This document shows, one piece after another, positions 1 through 8,359 of a stretch of 57,222 nucleotides of DNA. Source of the stretch: JBGCDD01 sp045105075. Lineage in GTDB: Bacteria; Pseudomonadota; Alphaproteobacteria; Rhodobacterales; Rhodobacteraceae. The position numbers and the translations under genes are program-made. The notes under the pieces were generated by a model. It was not told where the DNA came from. It searched no databases and worked only from the letters and a program-made list of their open reading frames with translations. Within the stretch, counting starts at the first letter, position 1. Every line of letters begins with the position of its first letter. The stretch is taken from contig JBGCDD010000005.1 of assembly GCA_045105075.1 (NCBI GenBank), forward strand, positions 1 to 57,222. Direction: 5' to 3'.

Positions 1-302
1 TAAAGGCGGTATCGGGCGCAGCGCCCCCTGCCCTGTTATCGGCAGCCGTTCGCTTTTGGCGGCATTTGATGAATAAGGATTTTGGGCCGGTCTCACCACC
101 GCGCGTTCAACAAAAAGACTGGTGAGCCGCAGACACTTTCACTGCGCAACATAAATCAAGCGGTCATCAACAAGGCGCGTTTAAGCCAGCTGACGCTTGC
201 AATCTGGTGAGGCTGCGCAGTCAGGGGGCCAGTCTTGGTGTTGAAAAACCGTGTGGTTTGTCGCTGAGGTTCACGGCCATATCTGATCCCCAAAGCCGCA
301 TG
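1..302. other. left-edge stretch without a recognised gene
   Basis: No convincing coding frame was seen on either strand. Near the edge there is a short GC-rich hairpin, GGGCG (14-18) and CGCCC (22-26), followed by further C-rich sequence. It resembles the GC-rich hairpins scattered between genes in Rhodobacterales and could be a terminator or dispersed repeat belonging to a gene outside the window. The 3' end of the first minus-strand gene abuts this stretch at 303. Confidence 0.4.
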
Positions 303-1946
303 TCACAGAGCGCTTTGGGTTTCTTGCCGGTACCATTCGCCCTGTCGGTCGCGCAGCCTGTCCCAGGACGCTTTTGACGACAGACCTTTCAAATACCCGC
401 CCAGTTGGTCGGACGCGAGACATGGCACATAGTCTGGATCGTAATAGGGCGTTTCATCCGCAGGGACGTCACGCACGACCAGCCCCGGTATGCCACGTGC
501 GATGCCCTCAAGGATCGCCGTGGATGTCAATGAAACGGACAAAAAGACCATGTTGGGCAATCGCAACTTGTTGGCATGCACATTGCTGAACTGTAAATCG
601 GCAGGATCTGACGCGCGCTTTGCGATCCAATCCCGTGTTTCCCAAACCGATTTGTGTTTGACCACCGCTTTGACATCCGCATTTTGAAGGGTATCAAGCG
701 TTTTGGTCCAGGTCGTCTTATGGCCGCCATATTGTATCAAAGGCACGCGTCGCAGAAAATGCGCACCCGCAAACAGAACCACATGCAGTGGCTGATCTTC
801 GTCAAAGGCAGGGATCGGCGGCGTTTCGGGAAGAATGGCTTGGGGATCTATGCCCACTTTGTCGGGGCCGAAATCCTTGGCCCAATGCGCCGCGGTGCTG
901 CGCACAGCCATCGTAACCTTGGCCACGTTTTTGGGATCATGCGCCCCCATGTGCACGACATTTGCGGAATGTGGCCAGATATGTATTTGACCGCCCTGCC
1001 GCACAACCTCGGCCGCAAGCAAGCCCCCCTCTAGCGAGGCATGATCAGCCACATGGGCGGTTTGAACCGATTTGCCCGCCATTTCAGAGCGATACCAATC
1101 CGCAACCCGCTGTGTCAGCGGACCAAGAAGATCCATAAAGGCTTGCTCGAGCGTGATCGCGCCGTGCGGGACGGTGTAGGTTTGCAACCCCTCGCACACC
1201 GGACCTTTGACAAGCTTGATATCGAAACGACACAGCTTGCGGCGGAATCTGGGCGTCATCACCCGCGAGATCAGACCAGGTTTTTCAACCCGCTTCGCCT
1301 TGGTTTGGGTTGCGACCAGATCAGATCTACGCACCGCATTCTTGCACAGAACTGATGTGTGATCTTGATCGCGAAAATACCGCGGATAACCTTTGCGAAG
1401 CCACCGATCCGACAATTCAAACGACAGCTTTGACTGGTCCGGGTCCTCGCGGATAAGCAAAAAGACCGGGATGTGCTGGCGGCGCAATTCATGGGCCAGA
1501 TAGAGAGGTTCCGCGTGGTTTGCATTCCACGAATTCAGCGCAATGAACGAGGGGGAAGGAACTTCAACCGCAATGATCTGATCTGGCGAGCGTTGCGCAT
1601 ACAGCCGGGCAAGATGGCGGATCGGGACCAGCGAGGTCAGTTCCGAAAAAACCGGATGAAACCAGGCATGGCGCAAACCGCTGACTGAAACGCCGATTTG
1701 ATCGACCCGATGGGTTGCGATCTTTTGTGCGACGCGCGCGCCGCCACGTTGAAGCAGGCGCTGTGCCTTATGCGTTGGGAACGCGCCAAGTCTTTCGTCA
1801 AATGCGCTCTTTATGTCCCGATCGATCTCTTCAGGGCCGATCACCTTTATGCTGTCTGGCAATTCTTCGCGTTTGCCCACCGCAATATCAAACATCGAAT
1901 TCGACGCCGAGATCCACTCCAGCACTTTGGTTTCATCAATTCCCAT
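303..1946 (-). CDS. putative surface-polysaccharide glycosyltransferase-like protein (547 aa)
   Basis: I do not recognise a named family. The C-terminal third contains a stretch around residues 470-500 (LTSTAILEGIARGIPGLVV) that resembles the S/T-T-x-x-L-E-x-x-x-x-G-I-P signature of the second GT-B domain in capsule and sialic-acid-type transferases. A central HIWPHSANV patch is reminiscent of the conserved QHG-type loop in the same enzymes. There is no signal peptide and no obvious membrane segment, so the protein is probably cytoplasmic. It is the last gene of the pse operon, 9 bp after pseI. By position I infer that it transfers pseudaminate, or a related nonulosonate, from its CMP-sugar to a surface glycan. 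An unrelated polysaccharide role cannot be excluded. Confidence 0.6.
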   Translation of the reverse strand: MGIDETKVLEWISASNSMFDIAVGKREELPDSIKVIGPEEIDRDIKSAFDERLGAFPTHKAQRLLQRGGARVAQKIATHRVDQIGVSVSGLRHAWFHPVFSELTSLVPIRHLARLYAQRSPDQIIAVEVPSPSFIALNSWNANHAEPLYLAHELRRQHIPVFLLIREDPDQSKLSFELSDRWLRKGYPRYFRDQDHTSVLCKNAVRRSDLVATQTKAKRVEKPGLISRVMTPRFRRKLCRFDIKLVKGPVCEGLQTYTVPHGAITLEQAFMDLLGPLTQRVADWYRSEMAGKSVQTAHVADHASLEGGLLAAEVVRQGGQIHIWPHSANVVHMGAHDPKNVAKVTMAVRSTAAHWAKDFGPDKVGIDPQAILPETPPIPAFDEDQPLHVVLFAGAHFLRRVPLIQYGGHKTTWTKTLDTLQNADVKAVVKHKSVWETRDWIAKRASDPADLQFSNVHANKLRLPNMVFLSVSLTSTAILEGIARGIPGLVVRDVPADETPYYDPDYVPCLASDQLGGYLKGLSSKASWDRLRDRQGEWYRQETQSAL

Positions 1947-1955
1947 AGCGCTGGA

Positions 1956-2993
1956 TTACTCAATCATATCAAAACGAAGCGCCGTGCCCCGTGTCAAAGC
2001 AACCTTGGTCCGCCGCCCCAGAACCTCATCATAATGCTTGGGCGCCAATCCAAAGCCGGGGCGAATGGAGCGCACATTTTCGGCGCTCAGCGCTCCGCCT
2101 GCGGGAATATCCTCAACCACATAAAGCGACCGGCGGAATTGAATGTTGCCGATCTCGCTGGACTTCAGCCCATAATCAACCCGGCCCACAGCCTGCCAGG
2201 CTGTGCGCGTGCTTTGAACCAGCTGTGCCAGCTCGGTCGGTTCCAGCGAAAAACTGTCATCGGGGCCACCGCCCTTGCGATCAAGGGTGACATGTTTTTC
2301 GATCGCGACAGCCCCAAGCCCGACGGCGGCGATTGCGGCGGTGTTATCAAGGGTGTGATCGGACAAACCCGTCATCACACCAAACCGGGTCGCCATATCG
2401 CTCATTGTCGCCAGGTTGTAATCCGAAGCCGGAGCCGGATAGCCGGAGACACAGTGCAACAGCACCACCTCTTTGGCCCCCGCATCGCGCGCCGTATGCA
2501 AAGCTTCGCCAATCTCGGTGTCATTGGCCATTCCGGTCGACATGATCATCGGTTTTCCGGTTTTGGCGACACGGCGGATCAGCGCCAGATCAACCAACTC
2601 GAACGATGCAATCTTGAACGCCGGCGCGCCGAGCTCTTCGAGCAAATCAACGGCTGTGTGATCAAACGGGGACGAAAACATCGTGATGTCCAAGGCACGG
2701 GCTTTGTCAAAAAGCGCGGCGTGCCAATCCCAGGGTGTGTGTGCCCAGTCGTAAAGATCATAGAGCCGTTTGCCGTCCCAAAGTCCGCCTTTGATCATGA
2801 ATTCAGGTCCATGATGGTCGATGGTGATTGTGTCCGGGCGATAGGTCTGGATCTTGATCGCATCTGCCCCAGCGGCTTTGGCGGCGTCCATGATTGCAAA
2901 AGCCTGATCAATGTCCCCGTTATGGTTGGCCGAAAGCTCTGCAATCACATAGGGCGGGTGGTGCGGACCAATGGCGCGTCCGTCAATTTCCAT
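1956..2993 (-). CDS. pseI: pseudaminic acid synthase PseI (NeuB family)
   Basis: Condenses 2,4-diacetamido-2,4,6-trideoxy-L-altrose with phosphoenolpyruvate to give pseudaminic acid in the cytoplasm. The protein starts MEIDGRAIG and has the NeuB barrel signatures YVIAELSANHNG, ADAIKIQTY, MFSSPFD, KPMIMSTGMA and GLSDHT. It ends with an antifreeze-like SAF domain (about residues 280-345; RRSLYVVEDIPAG). The chosen ATG at 2993 follows GGAAAGG with good spacing; an upstream in-frame ATG at 3074 would add 27 residues that do not resemble the family. The resulting 345 aa matches the usual length. It overlaps the 3' end of the pseG fusion by 11 bp, indicating translational coupling. N-acetylneuraminate or legionaminate synthase is the alternative, but the PseB/PseC/PseG context favours PseI. 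Confidence 0.93.
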   Translation of the reverse strand: MEIDGRAIGPHHPPYVIAELSANHNGDIDQAFAIMDAAKAAGADAIKIQTYRPDTITIDHHGPEFMIKGGLWDGKRLYDLYDWAHTPWDWHAALFDKARALDITMFSSPFDHTAVDLLEELGAPAFKIASFELVDLALIRRVAKTGKPMIMSTGMANDTEIGEALHTARDAGAKEVVLLHCVSGYPAPASDYNLATMSDMATRFGVMTGLSDHTLDNTAAIAAVGLGAVAIEKHVTLDRKGGGPDDSFSLEPTELAQLVQSTRTAWQAVGRVDYGLKSSEIGNIQFRRSLYVVEDIPAGGALSAENVRSIRPGFGLAPKHYDEVLGRRTKVALTRGTALRFDMIE

Positions 2994-4485
2994 TTTGTTG
3001 CCTTTCCACACTCTCAGACCAACCGACCGAGACAAATTGCTCAGGGGCGGTCCGCTGATATCCCGCGCGCTCAAAAACCCGCTGAGAGGCTGCGTTTTGG
3101 GGGTGCACCGCCGCCGCTATTTTGCGTTTTGGGTGCGCCAACCGCAAGAGCCCCAAAGCCACCCGCCCAAGACCGCGTCCTTGGGCGTGTTGGGCGATCA
3201 CGATGGACACCTCGCAAGTGTCGCCCTCAGACGCCGGGTCAAGGCGGACAAAGCCCGACGCTTTTCCTGCTGATAGGATGATGTAAAAGGGATCACGCTT
3301 GGCCCGGGACATCCGGTTGGCAAACCAGGCTTCATGTTCCGCGAGCTTTGGAACAGTTGGGTTTCGTGCGAACCGGCGTGTCTGAGGTTCGCATTGCCAA
3401 TCATAGATCAACGCCATGTCATCCATTGTGACGGGGCGCAGCGCAGCACCGTGACGCGCGGCCAGAATGGCGCCGGCCACGCGCGGCGCGCCAAGCCCGT
3501 CGCACAACGCCGCGGCTGATTGGCCCATATCCGCGCGCAGATCTGCATCTTCTATAAGCGGCTCGAGTGTTTGCACCAAAGCCGATGCCGACAGATCGCT
3601 CAGAACCAGTGCGGCTTTGGCCTTGGCCAGATTGGCGGCATTAAAGGCCTGATTTTCCGCCAGCACGACAATCACCGAAGGCACACCCAGCACGCAGCGT
3701 TCCAGGGCCGATGTGCCCCCTGCCCCGACCACAAGATCCGTACTTTGCAAAATGCGCGCCATGTCGGTGCGGTCAAGCAGCAGCCGTGTGGGGGCGCGCA
3801 TCTTTGCGATCCGCTCGCGTACAGCGCGAATGTGGGGGGCGGCACTGCTCAGGATCACGGTCAGGTCGACATCGGGCCGGGCGTCCAGTGCCTCAAGGCA
3901 CGCTAGGGTCACGTTGGTCGGATCGACCCCACCCATCGAGATGGCAATACGGCACATCGCCTGTTTGCCGGACCTGTTCTGGCCACGCGCCAGCGCAAAT
4001 TCGGGGCGCAAAGCGGCATAGTCGGGACCGGTCAGGCAAACGGCACTGGGCGGAACAAGATCTATGTAATCCGACGCGACGCGCCCCGGGCTTGCGTCAA
4101 TCAGAACATCAACATCACGCGCATCGCTCGCCAGATCATCAAACACGGCCATAAACAGCGCGGATCGGGCTTTGACACGTTTGGTCCAGTCGGCGGTCAG
4201 ATCATAGTGATCCAGCAAGACCATGTCTGCACCGATGCGCTCCAGCGCCTGAACCGTGGCATCTGCATCCTCGGTTTGGCTGGCCGCGTCATCCAGCGCC
4301 AGTGTCAAAAGGTCGAAGCCACGCGCCTGCAACAAGGTTTCGGCCCAGAGCGGCAAAGGGCGGCACAAATAGGTGATCCGGGCGCCGGTGCGCTGTAATT
4401 CACAGGCCACAGACATGGTGCGCATGACGTGGCCAAGCCCGATCCGAGCGTTGCCATCTGCGCGCACAAGGACGTGGCCGCTCAC
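2983..4485 (-). CDS. pseG: PseG hydrolase fused to GNAT (PseH-like) N-acetyltransferase
   Basis: Residues 1 to about 340 are a PseG-type GT-B hydrolase that removes UDP from UDP-2,4-diacetamido-trideoxy-L-altrose. Visible motifs are R8-A-D10, G-x-G-H19-x-M-R22, ISMGG, and VVGAGGTSALE in the C-terminal half. Residues about 350-490 form a GNAT fold: LRPVTMDDMALIYDW at the start, then GFVRLD, and the acetyl-CoA loop AQGRGLG followed by a late NAASQRVFERAGY motif. The GNAT part probably performs the PseH step, N4-acetylation of UDP-4-amino-4,6-dideoxy-AltNAc, since no separate pseH is seen. At 500 aa it is well above the roughly 275-340 aa of single-domain PseG. Its start overlaps the pseC stop by 4 bp. 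Confidence 0.92.
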   Translation of the reverse strand: MSGHVLVRADGNARIGLGHVMRTMSVACELQRTGARITYLCRPLPLWAETLLQARGFDLLTLALDDAASQTEDADATVQALERIGADMVLLDHYDLTADWTKRVKARSALFMAVFDDLASDARDVDVLIDASPGRVASDYIDLVPPSAVCLTGPDYAALRPEFALARGQNRSGKQAMCRIAISMGGVDPTNVTLACLEALDARPDVDLTVILSSAAPHIRAVRERIAKMRAPTRLLLDRTDMARILQSTDLVVGAGGTSALERCVLGVPSVIVVLAENQAFNAANLAKAKAALVLSDLSASALVQTLEPLIEDADLRADMGQSAAALCDGLGAPRVAGAILAARHGAALRPVTMDDMALIYDWQCEPQTRRFARNPTVPKLAEHEAWFANRMSRAKRDPFYIILSAGKASGFVRLDPASEGDTCEVSIVIAQHAQGRGLGRVALGLLRLAHPKRKIAAAVHPQNAASQRVFERAGYQRTAPEQFVSVGWSESVERQQNGN

Positions 4486-5651
4486 GCGGTCGCCTGCACC
4501 AGCGTGGCGCGCAAGATTGCCACGACCTCGTCGCGCTGTGGTTCGGTCATGGACGCGAACAACGGAATCGAAATGGCGCGTTCGTAATAGCCCTCGGCGT
4601 TGGGGAAATCGCCCTGCGCAAACCCGAACTGGCGATAATAGGGCTGGGTGTGCACCGGGATATAGTGCAGGTTCACGCCCAAACCGGCGGCGCGCAAAGC
4701 CTCAAAAACCGCGCGATGCGACAGCGTCAGCGTGTTCAATTGCAGCCGGATCACGTAGAGGTGCCACGCCGATGCGCTGCGCGGATCCTGGCATGGCAAA
4801 TCCAGCGGCAGATCCTTCAAGGCGGCATCATAAAACGACGCAATGGCACGACGCTGCTCGACATAATCGCCAAGGCGCTGCATCTGGCTGATCCCCAAGG
4901 CCGCCTGAATCTCGGTCATGCGATAGTTATAGCCAAGCTCAATCTGCTGATAATACCACGGACCGTCGCTGGGTTGGGTCATCAAGGACGGATCGCGGGT
5001 TATCCCGTGCGACGCCGCGCGTGTCATCCGCGCCGCAAGGTCCGCGTCTTGCGTGACCGCGACCCCGCCCTCGGCTGTGGTGACAATCTTGACCGGGTGA
5101 AAGCTGAACACTGTGATATCGCTGAAGGCACAGGACCCCACCGGCTGTCCGCCAAATTGCGCGCCAATGGCATGAGACGCATCTTCGATCACACGCACGC
5201 CATACTGTCGGGCCAATGTGCCAATCTTCTCCATGTCTGCGCTTTGACCGGTCAGATGCACGGGGATCAGGACCTTGGGCAATGCTCCCGCGGCCTTGGC
5301 CTGTTCCAACTTTGTGGCCAGCGCCTCTGGGCACATGTTGAAACTGTTGGGATCGATGTCGACAAAATCAACGCGCGCACCGCAATAAAGGCCGACATTC
5401 GCCGAGGCGACAAAGGTGTTGGGCACGGTCCATAGCCAATCCCCGGGCCCAAGGCCCAGAGCCATACAGGCGATGTGCAAAGCCGAAGTCGCACTGTTTG
5501 CGGCAACCCCATGTGCCGCGCCTGCGGCTTTGGCGACAAGGGCCTCAAACTCGGGCACACGCGGACCCTGGGTCAGAAAATCAGACGTCAGAACCGCGCG
5601 AACAGCAGCAAGGTCATCTTCGGTGATATCCTGACGCCCATAGGGGATCAT
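4482..5651 (-). CDS. pseC: UDP-4-amino-4,6-dideoxy-N-acetyl-beta-L-altrosamine transaminase PseC
   Basis: PLP-dependent DegT/DnrJ/EryC1-family aminotransferase that aminates C4 of the PseB product using glutamate. Motifs seen are DFLTQGPRVPEFE near the N-terminus, NTFVASANV, IEDASHAIGA with the PLP-ring Asp at about 157, and SFHPVKIVTTAEGG with the Schiff-base Lys188. MIPYGRQDITEDD at the N-terminus is the classic PseC beginning. The length of 389 aa is normal. It lies 3 bp after pseB and shares a 4-bp ATGA overlap with pseG, so it is the second gene of the operon. Confidence 0.94.
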   Translation of the reverse strand: MIPYGRQDITEDDLAAVRAVLTSDFLTQGPRVPEFEALVAKAAGAAHGVAANSATSALHIACMALGLGPGDWLWTVPNTFVASANVGLYCGARVDFVDIDPNSFNMCPEALATKLEQAKAAGALPKVLIPVHLTGQSADMEKIGTLARQYGVRVIEDASHAIGAQFGGQPVGSCAFSDITVFSFHPVKIVTTAEGGVAVTQDADLAARMTRAASHGITRDPSLMTQPSDGPWYYQQIELGYNYRMTEIQAALGISQMQRLGDYVEQRRAIASFYDAALKDLPLDLPCQDPRSASAWHLYVIRLQLNTLTLSHRAVFEALRAAGLGVNLHYIPVHTQPYYRQFGFAQGDFPNAEGYYERAISIPLFASMTEPQRDEVVAILRATLVQATA

Positions 5652-5654
5652 GGC

Positions 5655-6653
5655 TTATACTTTTCCAATTTTGCTCGCGTTTTCGGTGATCCACGCCTCA
5701 AGTTCGTCCGACTGCATCCATTCGGTGTTTGTGTCCGAGCGATACGAAAACCCCTCGGGCACCGGTTTGCCATCTTTGATACGCGCGGGCGATTTGTCCC
5801 ATGCGTTGATCGCAGGCAGGATCTTGAAATGCTCGGCATACTCATAGGTAAACGCTGCGTCTTCCTCGCCAATCATCTGCTCGTGCAGCTTCTCGCCCGG
5901 GCGGATCCCGACAACCTCTTGTTTGGCGTCCGGTGAAATCACACTGGCGATATCCGTGACCTTCATCGACGGGATTTTGTTCACATAGATTTCGCCGCCC
6001 ACCATGTCATCAAACGCGTGCCAGACCAGTTCGACCCCTTGTTGCAGTGAGATCATGAAGCGCGTCATGCGGGTGTCTGTAATCGGCAGCGAGTCCCGGT
6101 CGCGCATCGACATAAACAGCGGAATGACCGACCCGCGCGAGCCCATGACATTGCCATAGCGCACCACCGAAAACCGGGTGCCATGTTCGCCGGAATAGGC
6201 ATTGCCCGCCACAAAAAGCTTGTCAGATGCCAGCTTTGACGCACCATAGAGATTGATCGGGCTCGACGCCTTGTCGGTGGACAGCGCCACGACGCTTTTG
6301 ACATTCTTGTCGATGCAGGCGTCGATCAGGTTCATCGCGCCGTTGACGTTGGTCTTGATGCATTCAAACGGGTTATACTCGGCCGTAGGCACGATCTTGG
6401 TGGCGGCTGCGTGCACCACATAGTCAATGCCATCCAGCGCCCGATACAGCCGGTCGCGGTCGCGCACATCGCCGATAAAGAACCGAACCCGCGGATCATC
6501 GCCATAGATCTTGGCCATTTCCCACTGCTTCATCTCATCGCGTGAAAAAATGACAATCCGGCTTGGGTCGTATTTTTCGAGCGTGGCAGGCACAAAGGCG
6601 TTGCCAAATGACCCGGTACCGCCCGTCACCAGAATGGAGGCGTTCTTCAACAT
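5655..6653 (-). CDS. pseB: UDP-N-acetylglucosamine 4,6-dehydratase (inverting) PseB
   Basis: First enzyme of pseudaminate synthesis. It is an extended SDR that oxidises C4, dehydrates and epimerises C5 of UDP-GlcNAc. The Rossmann glycine motif TGGTGSFG is at residues 10-17. Other typical PseB segments are IVIFSRDEMKQWEM, HAAATKIVP, STDKASSPINLYGASKL and MTRFMIS. The ATG at 6653 gives a protein starting MLKNASILVTGG, 332 aa, the usual size; a longer frame from 6785 would add 44 unrelated residues. This is the promoter-proximal gene of the minus-strand pse operon, divergent from pseF across about 130 bp (6654-6784) that must hold both promoters. Confidence 0.95.
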   Translation of the reverse strand: MLKNASILVTGGTGSFGNAFVPATLEKYDPSRIVIFSRDEMKQWEMAKIYGDDPRVRFFIGDVRDRDRLYRALDGIDYVVHAAATKIVPTAEYNPFECIKTNVNGAMNLIDACIDKNVKSVVALSTDKASSPINLYGASKLASDKLFVAGNAYSGEHGTRFSVVRYGNVMGSRGSVIPLFMSMRDRDSLPITDTRMTRFMISLQQGVELVWHAFDDMVGGEIYVNKIPSMKVTDIASVISPDAKQEVVGIRPGEKLHEQMIGEEDAAFTYEYAEHFKILPAINAWDKSPARIKDGKPVPEGFSYRSDTNTEWMQSDELEAWITENASKIGKV

Positions 6654-6784
6654 TCGCTCAAGCCTGCTTAACCTCTTTGTTCCCGCGTATATCGACCTTC
6701 GCGCCGGTGCGGTCAAGCCATCGCTCCCAGCTTTCCAAGGCCCGGCAAATCGCATAGAAATCCCGAAAATGACAAAGGACGACA

Positions 6785-7495
6785 ATGAAGACGATCGCCA
6801 TTATCCAAGCGCGCATGTCGAGCACCCGATTTCCGGGCAAGGTGCTTGCGGATCTTGACGGCCTGCCCCTGGTGGTCTTCATGGCGCGGCGGGTGGCGCG
6901 ATGTGCGCAGCTGGACAACGTGATCCTTGCCACCTCAGACAGGCCCGATGACGACGCGCTGGCGCAAACAGCCATGGCGCATGGTCTGGCGGTGTTTCGC
7001 GGCTCTCTTGAGGACGTGCTCGGGCGGTTCGCAATGGTCCAGGCCGAGCACAGCGCCGATGTCATCCTGCGCATGACCGGTGATTGCCCGTTGGCCGATC
7101 CGACCGTGATCGGTCAGCTCGTGGCCTTGCGCCATGACCAGAACGCGGACTATGCCAGCAATGTTGCGCCGCGCAGTTATCCGCATGGCCTTGACTGCGA
7201 AATCTTCACCGCCCAGGCGCTGGCCCGGGCCCAAGCCAACGCCCGCGATGCCTATGACCGCGAACACGTCACACCCTGGATGCGGTCGCAAGACGCCGGG
7301 CTGATACGGGCCAATCTTGCGCAAAGTCGGGATGTTTCCAAAATGCGGCTGACTGTGGATCACCCCGAAGATCTCGAGGTTGTCCGCGCGGTGGTGGCCG
7401 GCACCGGGCCTGACGTCGGTTTGGATGACATTACGAATTGGATCGACGCCCATCCCGAAGTCGCTGCGCTCAATAGCGCGCATAAGATCATCTGA
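6785..7495 (+). CDS. pseF: SpsF/PseF-type cytidylyltransferase (CMP-nonulosonate activation)
   Basis: Nucleotidyltransferase with an N-terminal IIQARMSSTRFPGKVLADL nucleotide-binding loop (residues 6-24), MTGDCPLADP as the metal-binding region and a LTVDHPEDL segment near the C-terminus. This is the SpsF branch of the acylneuraminate cytidylyltransferase superfamily. In this locus it most likely transfers CMP to pseudaminate. An AAAGGAC ribosome site precedes the ATG. It is divergent from pseB and completes the set of Pse enzymes. The protein has 236 aa and no membrane segments. SpsF proteins are also found in spore-coat and other glycan clusters, so the exact sugar is inferred from context. 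Confidence 0.85.
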   Translation: MKTIAIIQARMSSTRFPGKVLADLDGLPLVVFMARRVARCAQLDNVILATSDRPDDDALAQTAMAHGLAVFRGSLEDVLGRFAMVQAEHSADVILRMTGDCPLADPTVIGQLVALRHDQNADYASNVAPRSYPHGLDCEIFTAQALARAQANARDAYDREHVTPWMRSQDAGLIRANLAQSRDVSKMRLTVDHPEDLEVVRAVVAGTGPDVGLDDITNWIDAHPEVAALNSAHKII

Positions 7496-7590
7496 GTGCG
7501 ACACCTGTGGACCGTACTATGGCACCTTGCCTCTGGGCCTTTACGCAAAGCTGAGGCATACCAACAAAGACCAACAAAAAGGCAGCCGGC

Positions 7591-8349
7591 GTGATGGACG
7601 CAAAACCGCGAAGCATTCCCAAGACCCGACTGATCCCAAAGGCGCGCCGGCCAGACATCAAAGGCCCCTTTGAAACGGCTATGGCACTGGGCACCCGCTT
7701 TCCCGGAACGCTTGGATACATCGCGCGGCGCAAATTAAAACGCCGCCACTGCCAGCGCGCCCAAGACACGTTCTCCGAGGTTTTGGCGGACACCATGGCC
7801 GGCGATCTCTGTCTCGATCTTGGGGCGAATGTTGGTGAATTCACCCGTCGCATGGCTCAAACAGGCGCAGATGTGATCAGCTTCGAGCCCGATCCAGGCG
7901 CTTTTTCCGTGCTGGAAAAGACAGTGCATGGCCTGTCCAACGTGACCCTTGTTGCCAAAGCGGCAGGGCATCAGAACGACACATTGATGCTCCATCGGTC
8001 GGACAAATGGTCCGCCGAAAACCCCGCAGAACGCACAAAGTCCTCGTCCTTGGTGAACCCGGGCAAATCAGCCGACAACACCAACGCCGTCATGGTCGAG
8101 GTCGTGGATATCATAGCCTTCATCGAGACCCTTGATCGCGATATCCGCATCATCAAAATGGACATTGAAGGCGCCGAATGGGCGATCATGAACCGTTTGA
8201 TTGATCATCCTGTGCTGGACCGGATTGATTGTATTTTCGTGGAAACCCACGAGCGGATTGACCCGGCCAAATACGTGCCAATGTTCGATGCACTGCAAGA
8301 GCGCGCCGAGCAGCTGACAAAGCCCTATATCAACCTCTATTGGATTTAG
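7591..8349 (+). CDS. FkbM-family SAM-dependent methyltransferase
   Basis: Rossmann methyltransferase with motif I DLGANVGEF (residues 76-84), the adjacent acidic loop SFEPDPG, and a KMDIEGAE motif typical of FkbM proteins. The start may be GTG at 7591 or the next codon, ATG at 7594. It lies 95 bp downstream of pseF on the same strand. Such enzymes often O-methylate sugars or lipids on the cell surface, and here the natural guess is a surface glycan containing the nonulosonate. The acceptor cannot be read from the sequence. It is tail-to-tail with the next gene, 10 bp away. Confidence 0.85.
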   Translation: MMDAKPRSIPKTRLIPKARRPDIKGPFETAMALGTRFPGTLGYIARRKLKRRHCQRAQDTFSEVLADTMAGDLCLDLGANVGEFTRRMAQTGADVISFEPDPGAFSVLEKTVHGLSNVTLVAKAAGHQNDTLMLHRSDKWSAENPAERTKSSSLVNPGKSADNTNAVMVEVVDIIAFIETLDRDIRIIKMDIEGAEWAIMNRLIDHPVLDRIDCIFVETHERIDPAKYVPMFDALQERAEQLTKPYINLYWI

Positions 8350-8359
8350 CAGTCTGACC

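Noticed and set aside
1698..3281. Long plus-strand open frame (527 codons) across pseI and its neighbours.
   Set aside because: It runs antisense to genes with clear family motifs, has no ribosome site, and its Arg/His-rich product is typical of an antisense shadow in GC-rich DNA.
303..7495. Legionaminate rather than pseudaminate pathway.
   Set aside because: PseB, PseC and PseG signatures are present, and the L-altrose branch fits all steps. Legionaminate loci would carry LegB/LegC/LegG with different neighbours.
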